DNA of 64,000 bases from Drechslerella dactyloides (lineage: Eukaryota; Ascomycota; Orbiliomycetes; Orbiliales; Orbiliaceae), in NCBI GenBank assembly GCA_020064725.1, contig JAGTWJ010000008.1, forward strand, positions 2,356,001 to 2,420,000, read 5' to 3'. Below the pieces are notes generated by a model that was not told where the DNA came from, made no database searches, and worked only from the letters and a program-made list of their open reading frames with translations. The position numbers and the translations under genes were made by a program. Below, piece after piece: positions 1 through 11,038 of the stretch; position 1 is the first letter of the stretch, and each line of letters begins with the position of its first letter.

Positions 1-1038
1 CTAGAGGGCGACAAGTCGATCGGTCGAGCATAATCTTCTTTGACGGCGAGCGGCACCGGTTCGATCCCGAGGATTTGGAGCGGCTTTCTATCAAACGGAC
101 CGATTCGAACGGGACGGACAAGTCCATGTCGCCCAGCACCATCCCACCATCGCCATTCGCGGCTATGCGAGCATCCCATGAAGGCCAGCGACCACCTCCG
201 CCTTCTGAAAGGCGGGCTCCAGAACAGCCGCCGCCAACTTTGGGACGATCGCAATCCTCACAATCCGGAGACTCGGTAGCCCGGCCGAGAACCTCAGGCA
301 TCCCTAAACTCTCACCCGAAGAGCACCTCAATATCGCTATCCCGCTGCACGAGAAGGGCTCATACGCGGAATCGACGTATCATTTCCGGTTATCAGCAAT
401 GGGTGGTAACACCACTGGCATGCTAATGTACGCGCTCGCGCTTCGGCACGGATGGGGCATGCGCGCGAACCAGTCGGAAGCGTTCACCTGGCTGCGGAAA
501 GCGGCAGGGTTGGCGCAAGAAGAGATGGCGAGTGCGGAGAAGGACCCTTCCAAGCCTAAGCCGACTTGGTGGGAAAGCAAGAGCATGCGCAGCAAGTTCG
601 CGTTAATGACGTACGAGCTGGGGATGAGCTACACGAACGGGTGGGGCTGTACGGAGGATAAGACGCTCGGCCTGCGGTACTTTGAGATCGCGGCGTCGTG
701 GGGGGATGTGGACGCACTGAGCGAGGCGGGGTATGCGTATGCGAACGGGCAGGGTTGCAAGAAGGACCTGAAAAAGTCGGCCAAGTACTATCGGATGGCG
801 GCAGACAACGGCGTGAGCATGGTTGGCAACAGTTGGTATGTAGTCGTCGATTCACTTGCTTATTTCTTGATAGGATCCGATGCTAACTTTTGACCTTAGG
901 ATATGGAAGGACAAGTACGATGACGAGGAGGACAAGGCAAAGAAGGCTGCCAAAGCTGGTAAAGATAAAGGGAAGGAAGAGAAAGGCGGAGATAAGGCCG
1001 GTCTTCTGAGCTTCACGCGAAAGAAGTCTGTTCCGTAG
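1..1038 (+). CDS. Sel1-repeat protein, 3' part (Nif1/Dsf2-like)
   Basis: Partial gene, cut at the window start; the reading frame is open from base 3. Two exons: up to 835 and 900-1038. The intron is 836-899 (GTATGT...TTAG) and a tryptophan codon is split across it. The protein carries Sel1-like (TPR-related) repeats: blocks such as AMGGNTTGMLMYALALRHGWG, YELGMSYTNGWGC and EAGYAYANGQGC end in the usual W/Q-G-[VC] turn followed by A-x-x-[YW]-[FY]-x-x-A-A. The last exon encodes a Lys/Glu/Asp-rich tail ending LLSFTRKKSVP. Such repeats form scaffolds for protein-protein contacts. The HEKGSYAESTYHF start of the repeat region recalls fungal Nif1/Dsf2-type proteins linked to cell-cycle control, but that assignment is from memory of the family and is tentative. 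The Sel1 fold is well supported. Confidence 0.85.
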
Positions 1039-2836
1039 TCCTAGCTCCAGGCGTCCCTCCCTCCCTCTTCATCTTCGACGTCCCCTGAATGAACCCTCCC
1101 GACTTGTTGATATACACACCATTGCACATGCATGCCGTCACGATGGCTTATCTGGTACTACGACCTTACGACAGAATAACGAGCGATCTAGCGTTTTGAG
1201 CAACATGCATTCGAACCGTTTTGTCTTGTGTTTTTTTATTCGTGCGCATTGGCCTTGTTTTAATAACCTGATTTTTTTGTGTTCCAGTGTTCATCTTGTT
1301 CCCCTTCCTTTTATTCTTCTTCTTCTTCTTCCGTGAACGCGGGATGACGAGTAGAGGCGGCGGGCAAGCGAGGCCGTGCTTATGTACGTTCCTGCATGCA
1401 TATGCGCGACAGCTTAGCCGCTGCAGCAGTCAACAGTCAACAGCTGGGACAGCTGCCTACCCCGGACGCGATATCGCAGCTCCAGCATCCGCTTCACCGC
1501 TTTGTTTACCTTCTCTGTGACTTTTTTCTGATGTACTATCTTTTGCTCTTGTCGCGATCGATACTTTCGATGCTTTATAATATCCTCGCTGCCGCAAGCA
1601 TGGAGTTCTCACACCGAGTCAATAGCATACTTACGTATTGCCCACTATCGTCAACCTTGCTTCTTCTGACTTCCCATTATATAAGACCGCTGCTTCTTTT
1701 GCCGTGCACATGACGTGATCGTGCTTGTCGACAGTGCCTGATTGTAGACCGTCTTGGTAAGCCGCCGCGCGTAGACGCCCGTTGCCGTCGATACAAGCTG
1801 CACCATGCATGGCCTCTCGGCAAACCAGGATGCCTGCTTCTGGCCCGCCCGGTCTCGCGGGCTCTGTTTACCAACAATGCCCCGCTCGTCGACGAAGCCT
1901 GTTTGATTGCGAGAGTCCGTCGGCTGCGGGGAGCGGAGTTCAGCGCCGCCGCCGCCGTGCTGCAGCTGAAATGAGGGTTATCTCGTGGGGTGATGTTGAA
2001 TCGGACGCGTCGATGAGAAAATTTTTGGGGGGGCCGCTTCTTCCCCTTTTGCTGTTGGACCGAGCTTTTGCTGCCCGCCGCCCCGAAGCAGCTAACGGCC
2101 AGCTGCCAGCCCTCCTCTCGCCGCACTTTCTCCTTTTCCCATCACCACCATCACCACCGCCGCTACCAACATCGCCAGCATCATCGCCAATTCCCAATCA
2201 GCACCCTCCATCGCTCCCTTACGTCACGCTGCCGCTGCTGATGCACGGCGGTACTGTCGCGGCCAATTGCCCTTCGCCTGTCGACGCTGCCCGCTTGATT
2301 GGCTCGCTAGACCCATCGAGTTTCTCGAACCTTCCCAATCCAAGCAGCGGCCTCCCTCACGACACCAGTTAGCCAGCCGGGGAAAAAACGCAAACAGAGA
2401 CAAGGCCGAAGTATGTGTAATGGACCGTGGTTCCGGGCCTTCATCGCATTATTGGACGCTTGCTAAGACCGATTCCAACCTCCAGGAGCAGCTTCTAGAT
2501 CCAGATTCGCCCGTCCGCTACGTCCTGCTTGGTCCCCCAGGCAGCCAGCCGTCCATTGCCCTCCCTTTTTCCCAATCTCAGCGCTCTCAGCCAGCCAGCC
2601 AGTCACAGTCGTCCGTCGCCTACCCTTCGCCTATCATTCCTCGCTTGCCGTCCGAGACCTTGACCTTTGCACGGAGAGGGAGAAGGGGGTCTCATCTATC
2701 ATCATTCAACCTCAGACATTGCAGCAAATCCACCCGGCCCGGCACTGGAGCTGCCTCAAAATCAACCTCGTGCCAACCTACCAGCAGCAGCACCGCGTCT
2801 GCTTCTTCTCGCAAAAACCATCGTTGACCGACGCTC
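1039..2836. other. Intergenic: Sel1 3' flank and CLIP-170 promoter/leader
   Basis: No convincing gene. A short TTC repeat lies near 1308-1332. From about 2040 to 2836 the plus strand is pyrimidine-rich with runs of CCACCAT and CCAGCCAG, which is common in promoters and leaders of filamentous fungi and fits transcription of the downstream gene. Long open frames here (for example 2267-2827) have skewed Ser/Pro/Arg composition produced by that CT bias and are not taken as genes. Confidence 0.6.
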
Positions 2837-4069
2837 ATGGCGACGACACCTACAACGCCGACGCCGACGCCCCGGCGTTCTCTCGCCCGCCTGCGCCCAT
2901 CCGGCGCGGCAGCACCAAACGTCCCGCCCGTCCCGCCGCCTATGCTCTCACCAGAAACTCTCCTAGCCCGAAAAGCATCCTTCAACCAGCTCACCCAGAA
3001 CTCTTCGTCGAAGGATAGCGGCTACGGCGGTGACAGCGACGGCGGCCTGGAGATTGGCGACAAAGTCAACGTTCCGGGAGGAATGTACGGCGTCGTCAAG
3101 TTTGTAGGCAACGTCAAGGGAAAGCCTGGCGTATTTGTTGGCGTAGAGCTCGAAGGCCCGCATGCAGTCAATGGCAAGAACGACGGGACCGTCGAAGGGT
3201 CAGTTTGAGGCTCTCTCACACACTTTTCTTTGCGCCGTTGCAATCGCGAATGCAAATGGTCAAGCTAACAAGCTCCCCTTGTGTCTTATAGAACACGCTA
3301 TTTCACTACTAGCGTTCCACATTCCGGTATTTTCCTGCCACTGTCGAGAGCTACCCCCCGACATTCCGGCTCGTCTGTCAAATCCGGTTCCGACACTCCC
3401 TCGGTCGTCACATCACCCGCCGAAGACTCCTCTCCACCCCAGCCGCCCAAGAAACCCTTTGCTCGCCCGTCGCTACCACGGCCCCAGTCGCCTGGTGGAC
3501 GGAACATAACGCCCCGTCCAGGCCTTGCACCCACTACTCCTGGGCCACGTTCTGGATCGAGCCTATCGAACCGCATGTTCTCACCCAGTCCGACGCCGGG
3601 AGGTCGAAGCAGGGGAGCTAGCGTCTCCTCAAATGCTACAGACATACCTGGTGGGGGGCCCGGGCCATCACGCCTCGGCAACGGCAGCAGGCCTGGCCAG
3701 ACGCCGTCGAGGAACACCCTTCGCCCGGGTTTCAATGCCAACAAGGCACATCCTCCGCTTCCGCGCGAGCCGCCGCGCACCGGTTCGGCGCTATCGTACA
3801 CGAACGATGCGTCGCCGACGGAAGATGCAACGCCGAAAGCGAATGGCATGAACGGCGCCGCGAACGGTGCTGGTTTCGTCGCCAAGCTAACGCGATTGAG
3901 TCAGGAGAACAACATGAGCAAGATGGAAGAAGACAAGGGCATGATTGCCATCCTGCAGGCGCAGCTATCGGCGAAAGATCATCAGCTCAAAGAGCAGGCG
4001 AATAATCTTCTCGAGATGGAATCTTCGCTGAACGAGCTGCAGTCGCTCCTCACGGACGGTGTAGCAGCC

Positions 4070-4100
<31 letters not shown>

Positions 4101-5608
4101 CGCAAGCGGCGCCTGCTGCCGCGAGACGGAAGGCTTCATCCATCAGTGCGCATAGTGGCGACGGTGAAGAGGAGCTGGAGCTCGCGCAGTTGCGCCACCT
4201 GCTGCGTGAACGAAACGAGAAGATCTCACAGCTGCAGTTGGATTTCGACAGCCATCGTGCTGACTTTCGAAGTACGATTGATACGCTGGAGATGGCTGCG
4301 ACCGAGACAGAGAGGGTGTATGAGAAAAAGGTGGAAGATCTGCTCGCAGAGCTTAGGGAGCTCGAGCGCCAGCGGCAAGAGTTGTTGGAAGATCGGATCC
4401 GCCGGGAAGAGGAAGGTACTATGCCTGCCGGAGGAGTGGAGAGTGTAGCCAGACAATTGAAGCAGCTGGAGGCGCTGGTAGCAGAATTGGAAGAAGGGCT
4501 TGAAGATGCCAGGCGTGGAGAGGCTGAGGCCAGAGCAGAGGCGGAACACTGCCGAGGCGAGAGCGAGAGAGCAAAAGAAGAACTCAGGAGGGAGAGGGAG
4601 AAGACAACTGCGTTCGAGCGGCGGGTTGATGATCTCAAGGAGAGTGCCAAATCTATGGAAGGCGAAGTCGAGAAGAAGAACGATGAGATCCGAGGGCTGA
4701 AGGCTATTATGACTAGCCTCAGCCGCGGGAAGCCTGCCGCTGGCGCTGCAAATGGCGCTAAGGACAAGGAGAAGGAGGAGGAAGAGAAGGCTGCGAGGAA
4801 GAAGTTGGAAGAGCGGATCAAGGAACTAGAGGCGTCACTGGAGATGAAGACACTGAGGGAGGAGGAGCTGGAGAAAGAAGTTGATCAGCTCAAGGTCTCT
4901 CCTCTGGGGCTCAAGATCACAATGCCGCCAAAGATGCGGATTGAGCCGCCAGCCAGCGAAGAGCCAAAAGTTGCTTCATCACCATCCACGAAGAGCGACG
5001 CCCCCATCGCTTCAACCACCACCTCGCCCATCACAGTCCCGCTTCGGAGCTCGTCTCTCAACATGGAGCTGGCCCCGCGAGACAGCCCTGTGCTAACAGA
5101 CATCGATGATGAGGAAGAACCTTCCATCAATGAATCGACCTCTGCCTCGGGCACTGCCTCTACCCCGCCGCCGCCACCACCACCGAAGGACGACCAGCTG
5201 TTCTGCGAGCTCTGCGAGAAGCACGGGCACGACATCCTAGCCTGCACAGAAATGTTCTCGGCTAAGCCGGGTGCTGGCAAGAAGGACAGCGTCGCGACCT
5301 TCAGCACACTCGAGAAGGCGGGCATGACACCTTTGCCGCTTAACACCGCTGGTGTTGTGGGCCGGAGCTCCCTAGACCACGAGGACGATGGACGGAATGG
5401 TGGTGTCAGCCTTGCAAGGGCCACTACTCCGAACAACCTCGCTGGCACTATCGGCCTCCCCACGGCGACGACGCCAGAGCCAGAGAGTGCGAATGGACTG
5501 CCGGCTACGGCCGGGAAGAGCAGCGGGGTTGTGGATCGGAGCAAATGGTGCGCGCTGTGCGAGAGAGATGGCCATGACAGTGTCGATTGCCCATTGGATG
5601 ACTTTTAA
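2837..5608 (+). CDS. CLIP-170/Bik1/Tip1 family microtubule plus-end protein
   Basis: Two exons, 2837-3198 and 3292-5608, with an intron GTCAGT...TATAG; 892 residues. Order of parts: Ser/Pro-rich N-terminus; CAP-Gly domain at about residues 71-140 with the tubulin/EB1-tail-binding signature GKNDG at 113-117 (the intron splits Gly121 just after it); a Ser/Pro/Gly-rich basic linker; a long coiled coil (about 320-680) rich in Glu/Lys/Leu heptads; and two CCHC zinc knuckles of form C-x2-C-x4-H-x4-C at 759-772 and 874-887. The chain ends in DDF, an acidic-aromatic tail like that of CLIP-170 and Bik1. This order is diagnostic of CLIP-170-type +TIPs, which dimerise and track growing microtubule ends. 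A run of ten glutamines (381-390) interrupts the start of the coiled coil. The ATG is the first in the frame and is preceded by a CT-rich leader. Confidence 0.96.
4070..4099 (+). repeat. CAG/CAA repeat encoding Q10
   Basis: Eight CAG codons, one CAA and a final CAG encode ten glutamines (residues 381-390) in the CLIP-170-like protein. A trinucleotide run like this is prone to length change between strains. Confidence 0.95.
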
Positions 5609-6590
5609 GCGCAGCTGTGCATATCGCGGCGTTTCAGTTGCATGTGGCATGGAGCATCTGTTTCCTGTTGCTCCTCTTCTCTCCGCATCTTTCTTCCTTT
5701 CCCCTCACTTCCTCTTTCCTCCTTTGCTTCTTTTCCTTTGATACTGTTACCGCTATGCTGTGATTCCCCCCTGCTCGTTCTTTTCGCCTCTTATGTTGAA
5801 AATGCTGATGTCTGATGAGACTGTTGGATGACTTGCCGCATACGTGCCTGCGTCTTTCCTTTCTTTCTTTGATCGGTGGATACATACTTCTTACACACAC
5901 ACACACACCTAAACCTGCGCTGCAGGTTGCAATTGGCTCTTCATTTACCCAGCTGGTCAATTGGCTGGCTGGCTTGTGCATTATATCTTATAACTATCGC
6001 ATATCGTTGCTACATGTAGTGACCTGACTGATTGTTGTAGTTCTTTCCTTTCTCATTTCTTTTCTTTTTCCCCCCTTTTTTCTTCTATTTCTTTTGTATT
6101 TTCTTTGATAAAAAGATTGTAGTATTGGATTTTTGGTTTTCGGATTACTTTTTAATACCATGGCGAGGGTGGTCGGTGGACGAGGATACCTGGGGAGGAT
6201 TTAATCGATGCATATTTTGGTAACAGATGCTGGTGTGTATTATATAAGTTGACTCTGTACCTTCATGATTTGCATGCTGTGCATGTACCGGCCGGCTGTG
6301 CGAAGCGTATAAATGCCACACCTTGTTCCTATATAACTGCAGTACACGATGCGAAGGCGGTTTCGAGTCGGTTTCAAGATTGATTTGATGTTATCGCGCG
6401 TGCCGCAGTTTCTCTGAACAATTGATGACGGCTACGCTGACCGCAGTCCAACATCAGCTAAGGCACACATGGCCATATGGGGCACATCCACATTGATGTT
6501 AGCATCATGCACGCAGCATATGCCAACATCTGGGCCAATCTGGTCAATTGACCGATCCTCTGCATTATCGTCACTCGAACCTCTCTGTAC
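5609..6590. other. Intergenic 3' flank of the CLIP-170-like gene
   Basis: No gene seen. Pyrimidine-rich downstream of the stop codon (5680-5740 and 6030-6110), with a (CA)n microsatellite at 5893-5908. Short open frames have no recognisable content. Confidence 0.6.
5893..5908. repeat. (AC)8 microsatellite
   Basis: Eight AC dinucleotides in a row in the 3' flank of the CLIP-170-like gene. Confidence 0.9.
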
Positions 6591-9080
6591 AGCAGTGCCA
6601 ACATATTATTATTTATATAGACAGTCGCCTTGGTCATTTATTTTTTTCTTCGACTTTTCTTCCTTTAGGGAAAGATGAATAGGGCTTCCATCTACCCTCC
6701 ATATTATAATATATTAGCCGCCAATATATAGTATCGGCCACCTACTAGCCGAAATGCCCTCTAATATGCCTCCAGCACCCCGGCTTCGCCGGTTAAATTA
6801 CGGCAGTCTGGTTCACGAGAAAACCTCTAATACTTAATTCGATCATCACGTTATGAGCGGGTATATACGTATACAACTACTATATATTTATCGTATACCT
6901 TGGGCTTTAAGAGCGATCTCTCGGGAAGGCACTACGATAAACTACGACTGATATTTATCACATTTTTGACATTAAATTCAAATCTGCATGTCTGCAGATC
7001 TGGGGATATGTATAGGAGGGCTTATCCTTGTCCGGCGTTCGTCGCACACTCGGGATATCACGCTCCCCCCTTACCTCGAATTATATCGATATATTTTGTA
7101 ACCGATATATATTTGTCTCGCGGCCCATAAGCATTATTGCGAACAGTAAAGGATCCTGGCGGGTTTTCACCAATATACCCATACGACTCCAGATCTGCGA
7201 TACCTTGTTGCAACGAATTATATACTCTGGGTGTGCTGATGCCAACATCGCATCTATCTACGGCAAGAGTCATCCCCGCGAACACTCAAACCACCGCCCA
7301 ATAAAAACAAAATACGTCGAAAACATGTTCTTCAACCAGTAAGTCATAAGAGGTCCAAGGATTTTTTTTTAAGGTCGTCCTGACCCCAATGGTCCTATAA
7401 TTAATCTGACCCCAAATCGTTTAGAGCATTGCAAACTCTGATCAGGGCTGAGAATGCCAATCAAGGACCTTTCAATTCTCGATACAGCCCATAAACGTTT
7501 AAACGTCACTTTCGTACTTCCAAACCCCCACCCAACCTAACCTAATCTAACGCCGCCTGTACTGCCTGCGGTGAATCCGACAAGAGATAAATAATTTCTA
7601 CGCGCTCCCAATCATCTTTAATTCGATAACAAACTTAAGTCAGGCGATACACAACAGAATCCTCCCAATCGCAAAATATGTTATTGGTAGCTCTTCTTCC
7701 ATAAAATCGGCTGAATATATCAGAAAGAGCGCGTCGGAATGATCAAGACGGATGTGTCACGTCTGTCGTGATCGGCGAATATATATTAATATTATCTCAC
7801 GGAATGCTTGGACCTGGAGATCTAGATTCAACTGATCCAGAAAGCAATCACGACGGATCAATAAGTTAGGGGCGGAAGTTTTGAATAGAACTTAAAATCT
7901 TGATCGGTTCCAAAATTTCGACATATTACCATGCTGCGATTCTGAATACGATGCACCATTTATCGATCACGAATATATCTCGAGCCTTAACGACCAAAGT
8001 CACGACTGTAGACCAATGTCTCAATATAGTAAGATGAATCTACAGTGGTCCCATGATTCAAATGAAATTTCAAGACGTTTGATACTGCTAGTATTACGGC
8101 AACTAATACTACACAGAACAATTTTACAATTCTAATATCCCTTCCAGAGGATATAAGCTCTCGATGCTGCCTTCCTCGCCGGCTCGAGGATTGAAAGTAC
8201 CTGGGTCTGATTTACGAGACAACCGTCGAACATTCCGTGTAACATGCCCGGGACTGCTAGACACCAACCAAAACGAAATTTTAGAACGATTCAATTTATC
8301 GCCTGGCACGCTACGAAGAGGAAGGCTCAGAGTGATCAATTCTGCATCTTTTACGCGACGCAATCAATCAACCTTAATCGACTATTGGCTCAATGATCAG
8401 AGGCCTCGACATGTACCTGGTCGCGCAGCCAGGGGCTGACGTTCCCAGTCGTCATGTCAAGTTTTAAAAAATGCGCCTCAGACGGTAGTCATCGATATCG
8501 TGTCTGCCAACAAAAAAGACAAAGCTTTAAAGAAAGATGGATTCATATTCCCGTTAAGTTTAAGGAGTAGCTTTATAAAGTGTTTTTCTCAACTCAATTT
8601 ATGTTCTATTTATGAAAGCCGGATATTCCAAACGATGATATGTATAATAATATCAGCTGGGCTTTCGTGAGTTCGAACTTGACATTTGTTAGAAACTATA
8701 TATGCATATTAATGCCTATAATTTCCGCGGCACGCGACGAGTGCATATATATAAGCAGAAGGGATGGGGTTGATTCTGTAGAACGACTACAACAAGGAGC
8801 AGGGTAGATAGACATATATACTCAGATTCGATACCAGAACTATTTATAAGAGTCTGCTGTGCACGTGGTTGAGTAATTGTCGTTGTGATTTGAAATGACA
8901 ATATTAATATTCCGATACATTTTGTAGCATTTTCGCGGACTCATTTTAGGGCATATACGATAATGGTTGCCGTATCTGCGAAATCGTCTGTATGCAAATT
9001 TAAGGTGTGCAGTGCTAGACTAGCCGTTGAGGTATAAGGAGAGAATTAGTACGCGGGAGTTATAGTGATGTATAGGCTGA
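6591..9080. repeat. A+T-rich, gene-free block, probable decayed (RIP-like) repeat
   Basis: By eye this block is clearly richer in A+T and in TA steps (TATATA, AATATATA, TTATAA) than its surroundings and has stop codons in all frames almost everywhere. That is what repeat-induced point mutation leaves in Pezizomycotina repeats. No transposase or reverse-transcriptase remnant could be recognised and no terminal repeats were identified, so the repeat origin is inferred from composition. A less A+T-rich island with an open frame lies at 8164-8439. Confidence 0.5.
8164..8439 (+). CDS. Small orphan ORF (91 aa) in the A+T-rich block
   Basis: An ATG-started open frame of 91 codons that stands out because its base composition is more balanced than the flanking DNA. 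The product is basic (Arg-rich). It contains QSTLIDYW near residues 68-75, which fits the PCNA-interacting PIP-box pattern Q-x-x-[LIM]-x-x-aromatic-aromatic. No homolog is recognised. It may be a small gene, a missing-exon fragment, or a chance frame in a decayed repeat. Confidence 0.25.
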   Translation: MLPSSPARGLKVPGSDLRDNRRTFRVTCPGLLDTNQNEILERFNLSPGTLRRGRLRVINSASFTRRNQSTLIDYWLNDQRPRHVPGRAARG

Positions 9081-9238
9081 CCTAAGATGATATATCGGTC
9101 AGAGAGTCTATGTGGCTCAAATTGCCGCAAGTGCCCGTTAACGAGCACGAGGATATCTCGTGGAGATACTGGATACATTGATACACCATCGCCTGAAAGT
9201 CGACAAGTTAAGGGAGCGCCAGAGCGAGCGGAGATGGG

Positions 9239-11038
9239 ATGGAGGGCTCTCGGAAAAGCAGCAGGATATATCGGCCTAAAGTGACACCATGGCTGGCTGT
9301 CACGCTTTTACTGCTGTTTCCGTCTTTTATACACGGGTTTTGGCAGGAATCGCTTATCGACAGCGAGGAGAGCCGGCAGGAAGTGGCAGGCTTCAACCAA
9401 GGCAAGTCTGAAGAGCTGAAGGCTTACGACTGCAAGCAAGCTGGCCCTGCCTACGCTAGGTCAACTGTTAACGGCGTGGTCGTCTGGAACCGCCCTGACA
9501 GCTTTGTCACACTGGGCTTCGCGCTATATTATAGCCGTGACTGTACGGCGATGCGAGGCAAGAACAAAGCGCGGCCGCGAGTCATGATGATATTTGATAC
9601 CGCAAGGCTTCGAGGCATGCACGTCGCAAACCTTATGAGGTTGGGTATACAGTCCGAATGCAAGAGTTGGCAGGCAGTCAAAGTGCAAGAAGAGCTGCTA
9701 CCAGGCGGCTCTCTAGCCGGTCTCAAGCCCGAGGGATTGCCCGGATCCGTCATACACTGGGATGAATCTAGAAACCCACATGTGATAAGGAACGCGATGA
9801 AATTTATCAACGCAGTTGACTACGAAAGGTTTACAAGGCGTAGAGCAGTTGGAAATCTGCTGAGAGCAGTACTCGAGAAGGAAATCTGGTTCAATGCACC
9901 GGACGCCGAGATACCCGAGGATCTGGGAAATATGATAGAGGGACTGAACCAGCAAATTGGGGTTGCTTCCAGCGAAATATGGGATCCTCCAGTGTCTAGT
10001 TTGCCTGGTGGTGCAGATGACCTGCTGTTGGAGGTTAACGACGGGTACGTTGCAAAAGCGCCGCCTCCGCAGCCGCCAGCCGACGATCTTCTCGCGAGGG
10101 CGCTGAATCTTGGGGTGCTGGACGGCTCAATGACATTGGATGAGATCATCAACCAGCCGATTCCTATGGACGACCTGCTTGAATCTTTCGACGCTGTGCC
10201 AGACCAGCCAGAGGCGAAGGAGCTGTGGTATAGGAGGATCGAGGCCCGTATGATGTTTAATCTCAGGGTATTGACGAATTCATGGAGGATACTGTGGGCT
10301 TGGCAGCAGGCACGCGCGGAGCAGGCTTCAGCAGCGGATCTAGAGGATGCGAATATAGCTGTTGAGGAAGATCAACAGTTTGGCGAGGAAAACCTACTGG
10401 AAGGGTCTCCGCAGGAAGTGGAGGAACAGGAATATTCCGTACAGGACGAAAATACACGACCAGCTCAGGTTGGGGTTCCGGGAACTCCAATGAGAGCACA
10501 CTGGGCGCCAATAGAAGGCGCAAATGAGGCGACCCAAGACAATCTAGCACCAACTGAGCAAGAGTTTGATGAGTCTTATCGGGTCGAAATCGAAGATGAG
10601 CCGATCGAGGGGAACCCAATGACGATCGGGGAGCCGGCGACTGGCAATCAGCTGATCGAAGAAGTGATAGCGGATAACACTCAGGAATTGGAAGTTCAAC
10701 CAGACGAAATATCATCAAATCCGCTGAGTGGGTTCCCCAACTTCGATATTTCAGCCTTGCAATTTGACGACGACTTTGTGACATTTGATACTGGGCTGAT
10801 GACGGATTTCGGCCGGAGGTTTCGAGATCATGAGGAGCTGTTGAGGGAGCAGCGAGAAAGATTTAACGCTTTGATGGGAACGAATTTGATAGAAGGTTTC
10901 GAATTTCCAGAGCAGGAGGAGAATGCCAATATTGTGCAACAGGCTGGCATTTTGGAAGAGGACAGTGATGATGACAACAGCATCCTCAGCCTGAAGTTGA
11001 CAAAGAAGCAAAAACCAAATCCAGGCGGTGGCAGATAG
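9239..11038 (+). CDS. Orphan secretory-pathway protein, acidic C-terminal half
   Basis: Single-exon frame of 599 residues; no family recognised. A hydrophobic stretch at about residues 16-32 (TPWLAVTLLLLFPSFIHG) after a basic N-terminus (SRKSSRIYRPK) reads as a signal peptide or signal anchor. The next part to about residue 250 is compact and mixed, with three cysteines (in YDCKQ, SRDCTAM and SECKSW) that could pair outside the cytosol. Beyond about 250 the chain is strongly acidic and low in hydrophobics, so likely disordered, and ends in a short basic tail. The ATG at 9239 is the first in frame. The gene directly follows the A+T-rich block. Coding status rests on length and the signal sequence; function is unknown. 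Confidence 0.7.
   Translation: MEGSRKSSRIYRPKVTPWLAVTLLLLFPSFIHGFWQESLIDSEESRQEVAGFNQGKSEELKAYDCKQAGPAYARSTVNGVVVWNRPDSFVTLGFALYYSRDCTAMRGKNKARPRVMMIFDTARLRGMHVANLMRLGIQSECKSWQAVKVQEELLPGGSLAGLKPEGLPGSVIHWDESRNPHVIRNAMKFINAVDYERFTRRRAVGNLLRAVLEKEIWFNAPDAEIPEDLGNMIEGLNQQIGVASSEIWDPPVSSLPGGADDLLLEVNDGYVAKAPPPQPPADDLLARALNLGVLDGSMTLDEIINQPIPMDDLLESFDAVPDQPEAKELWYRRIEARMMFNLRVLTNSWRILWAWQQARAEQASAADLEDANIAVEEDQQFGEENLLEGSPQEVEEQEYSVQDENTRPAQVGVPGTPMRAHWAPIEGANEATQDNLAPTEQEFDESYRVEIEDEPIEGNPMTIGEPATGNQLIEEVIADNTQELEVQPDEISSNPLSGFPNFDISALQFDDDFVTFDTGLMTDFGRRFRDHEELLREQRERFNALMGTNLIEGFEFPEQEENANIVQQAGILEEDSDDDNSILSLKLTKKQKPNPGGGR

Noticed and set aside
2267..2827. 186-codon open frame before the CLIP-170-like gene
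   Set aside because: Ser/Pro/Arg composition arises from CT-rich leader DNA; it lies in the expected promoter/5' UTR.
7528..7551. CCTAACCTAATCTAAC resembling degenerate telomere repeat
   Set aside because: Only two or three imperfect units, inside the A+T-rich block; too short to call an interstitial telomere.
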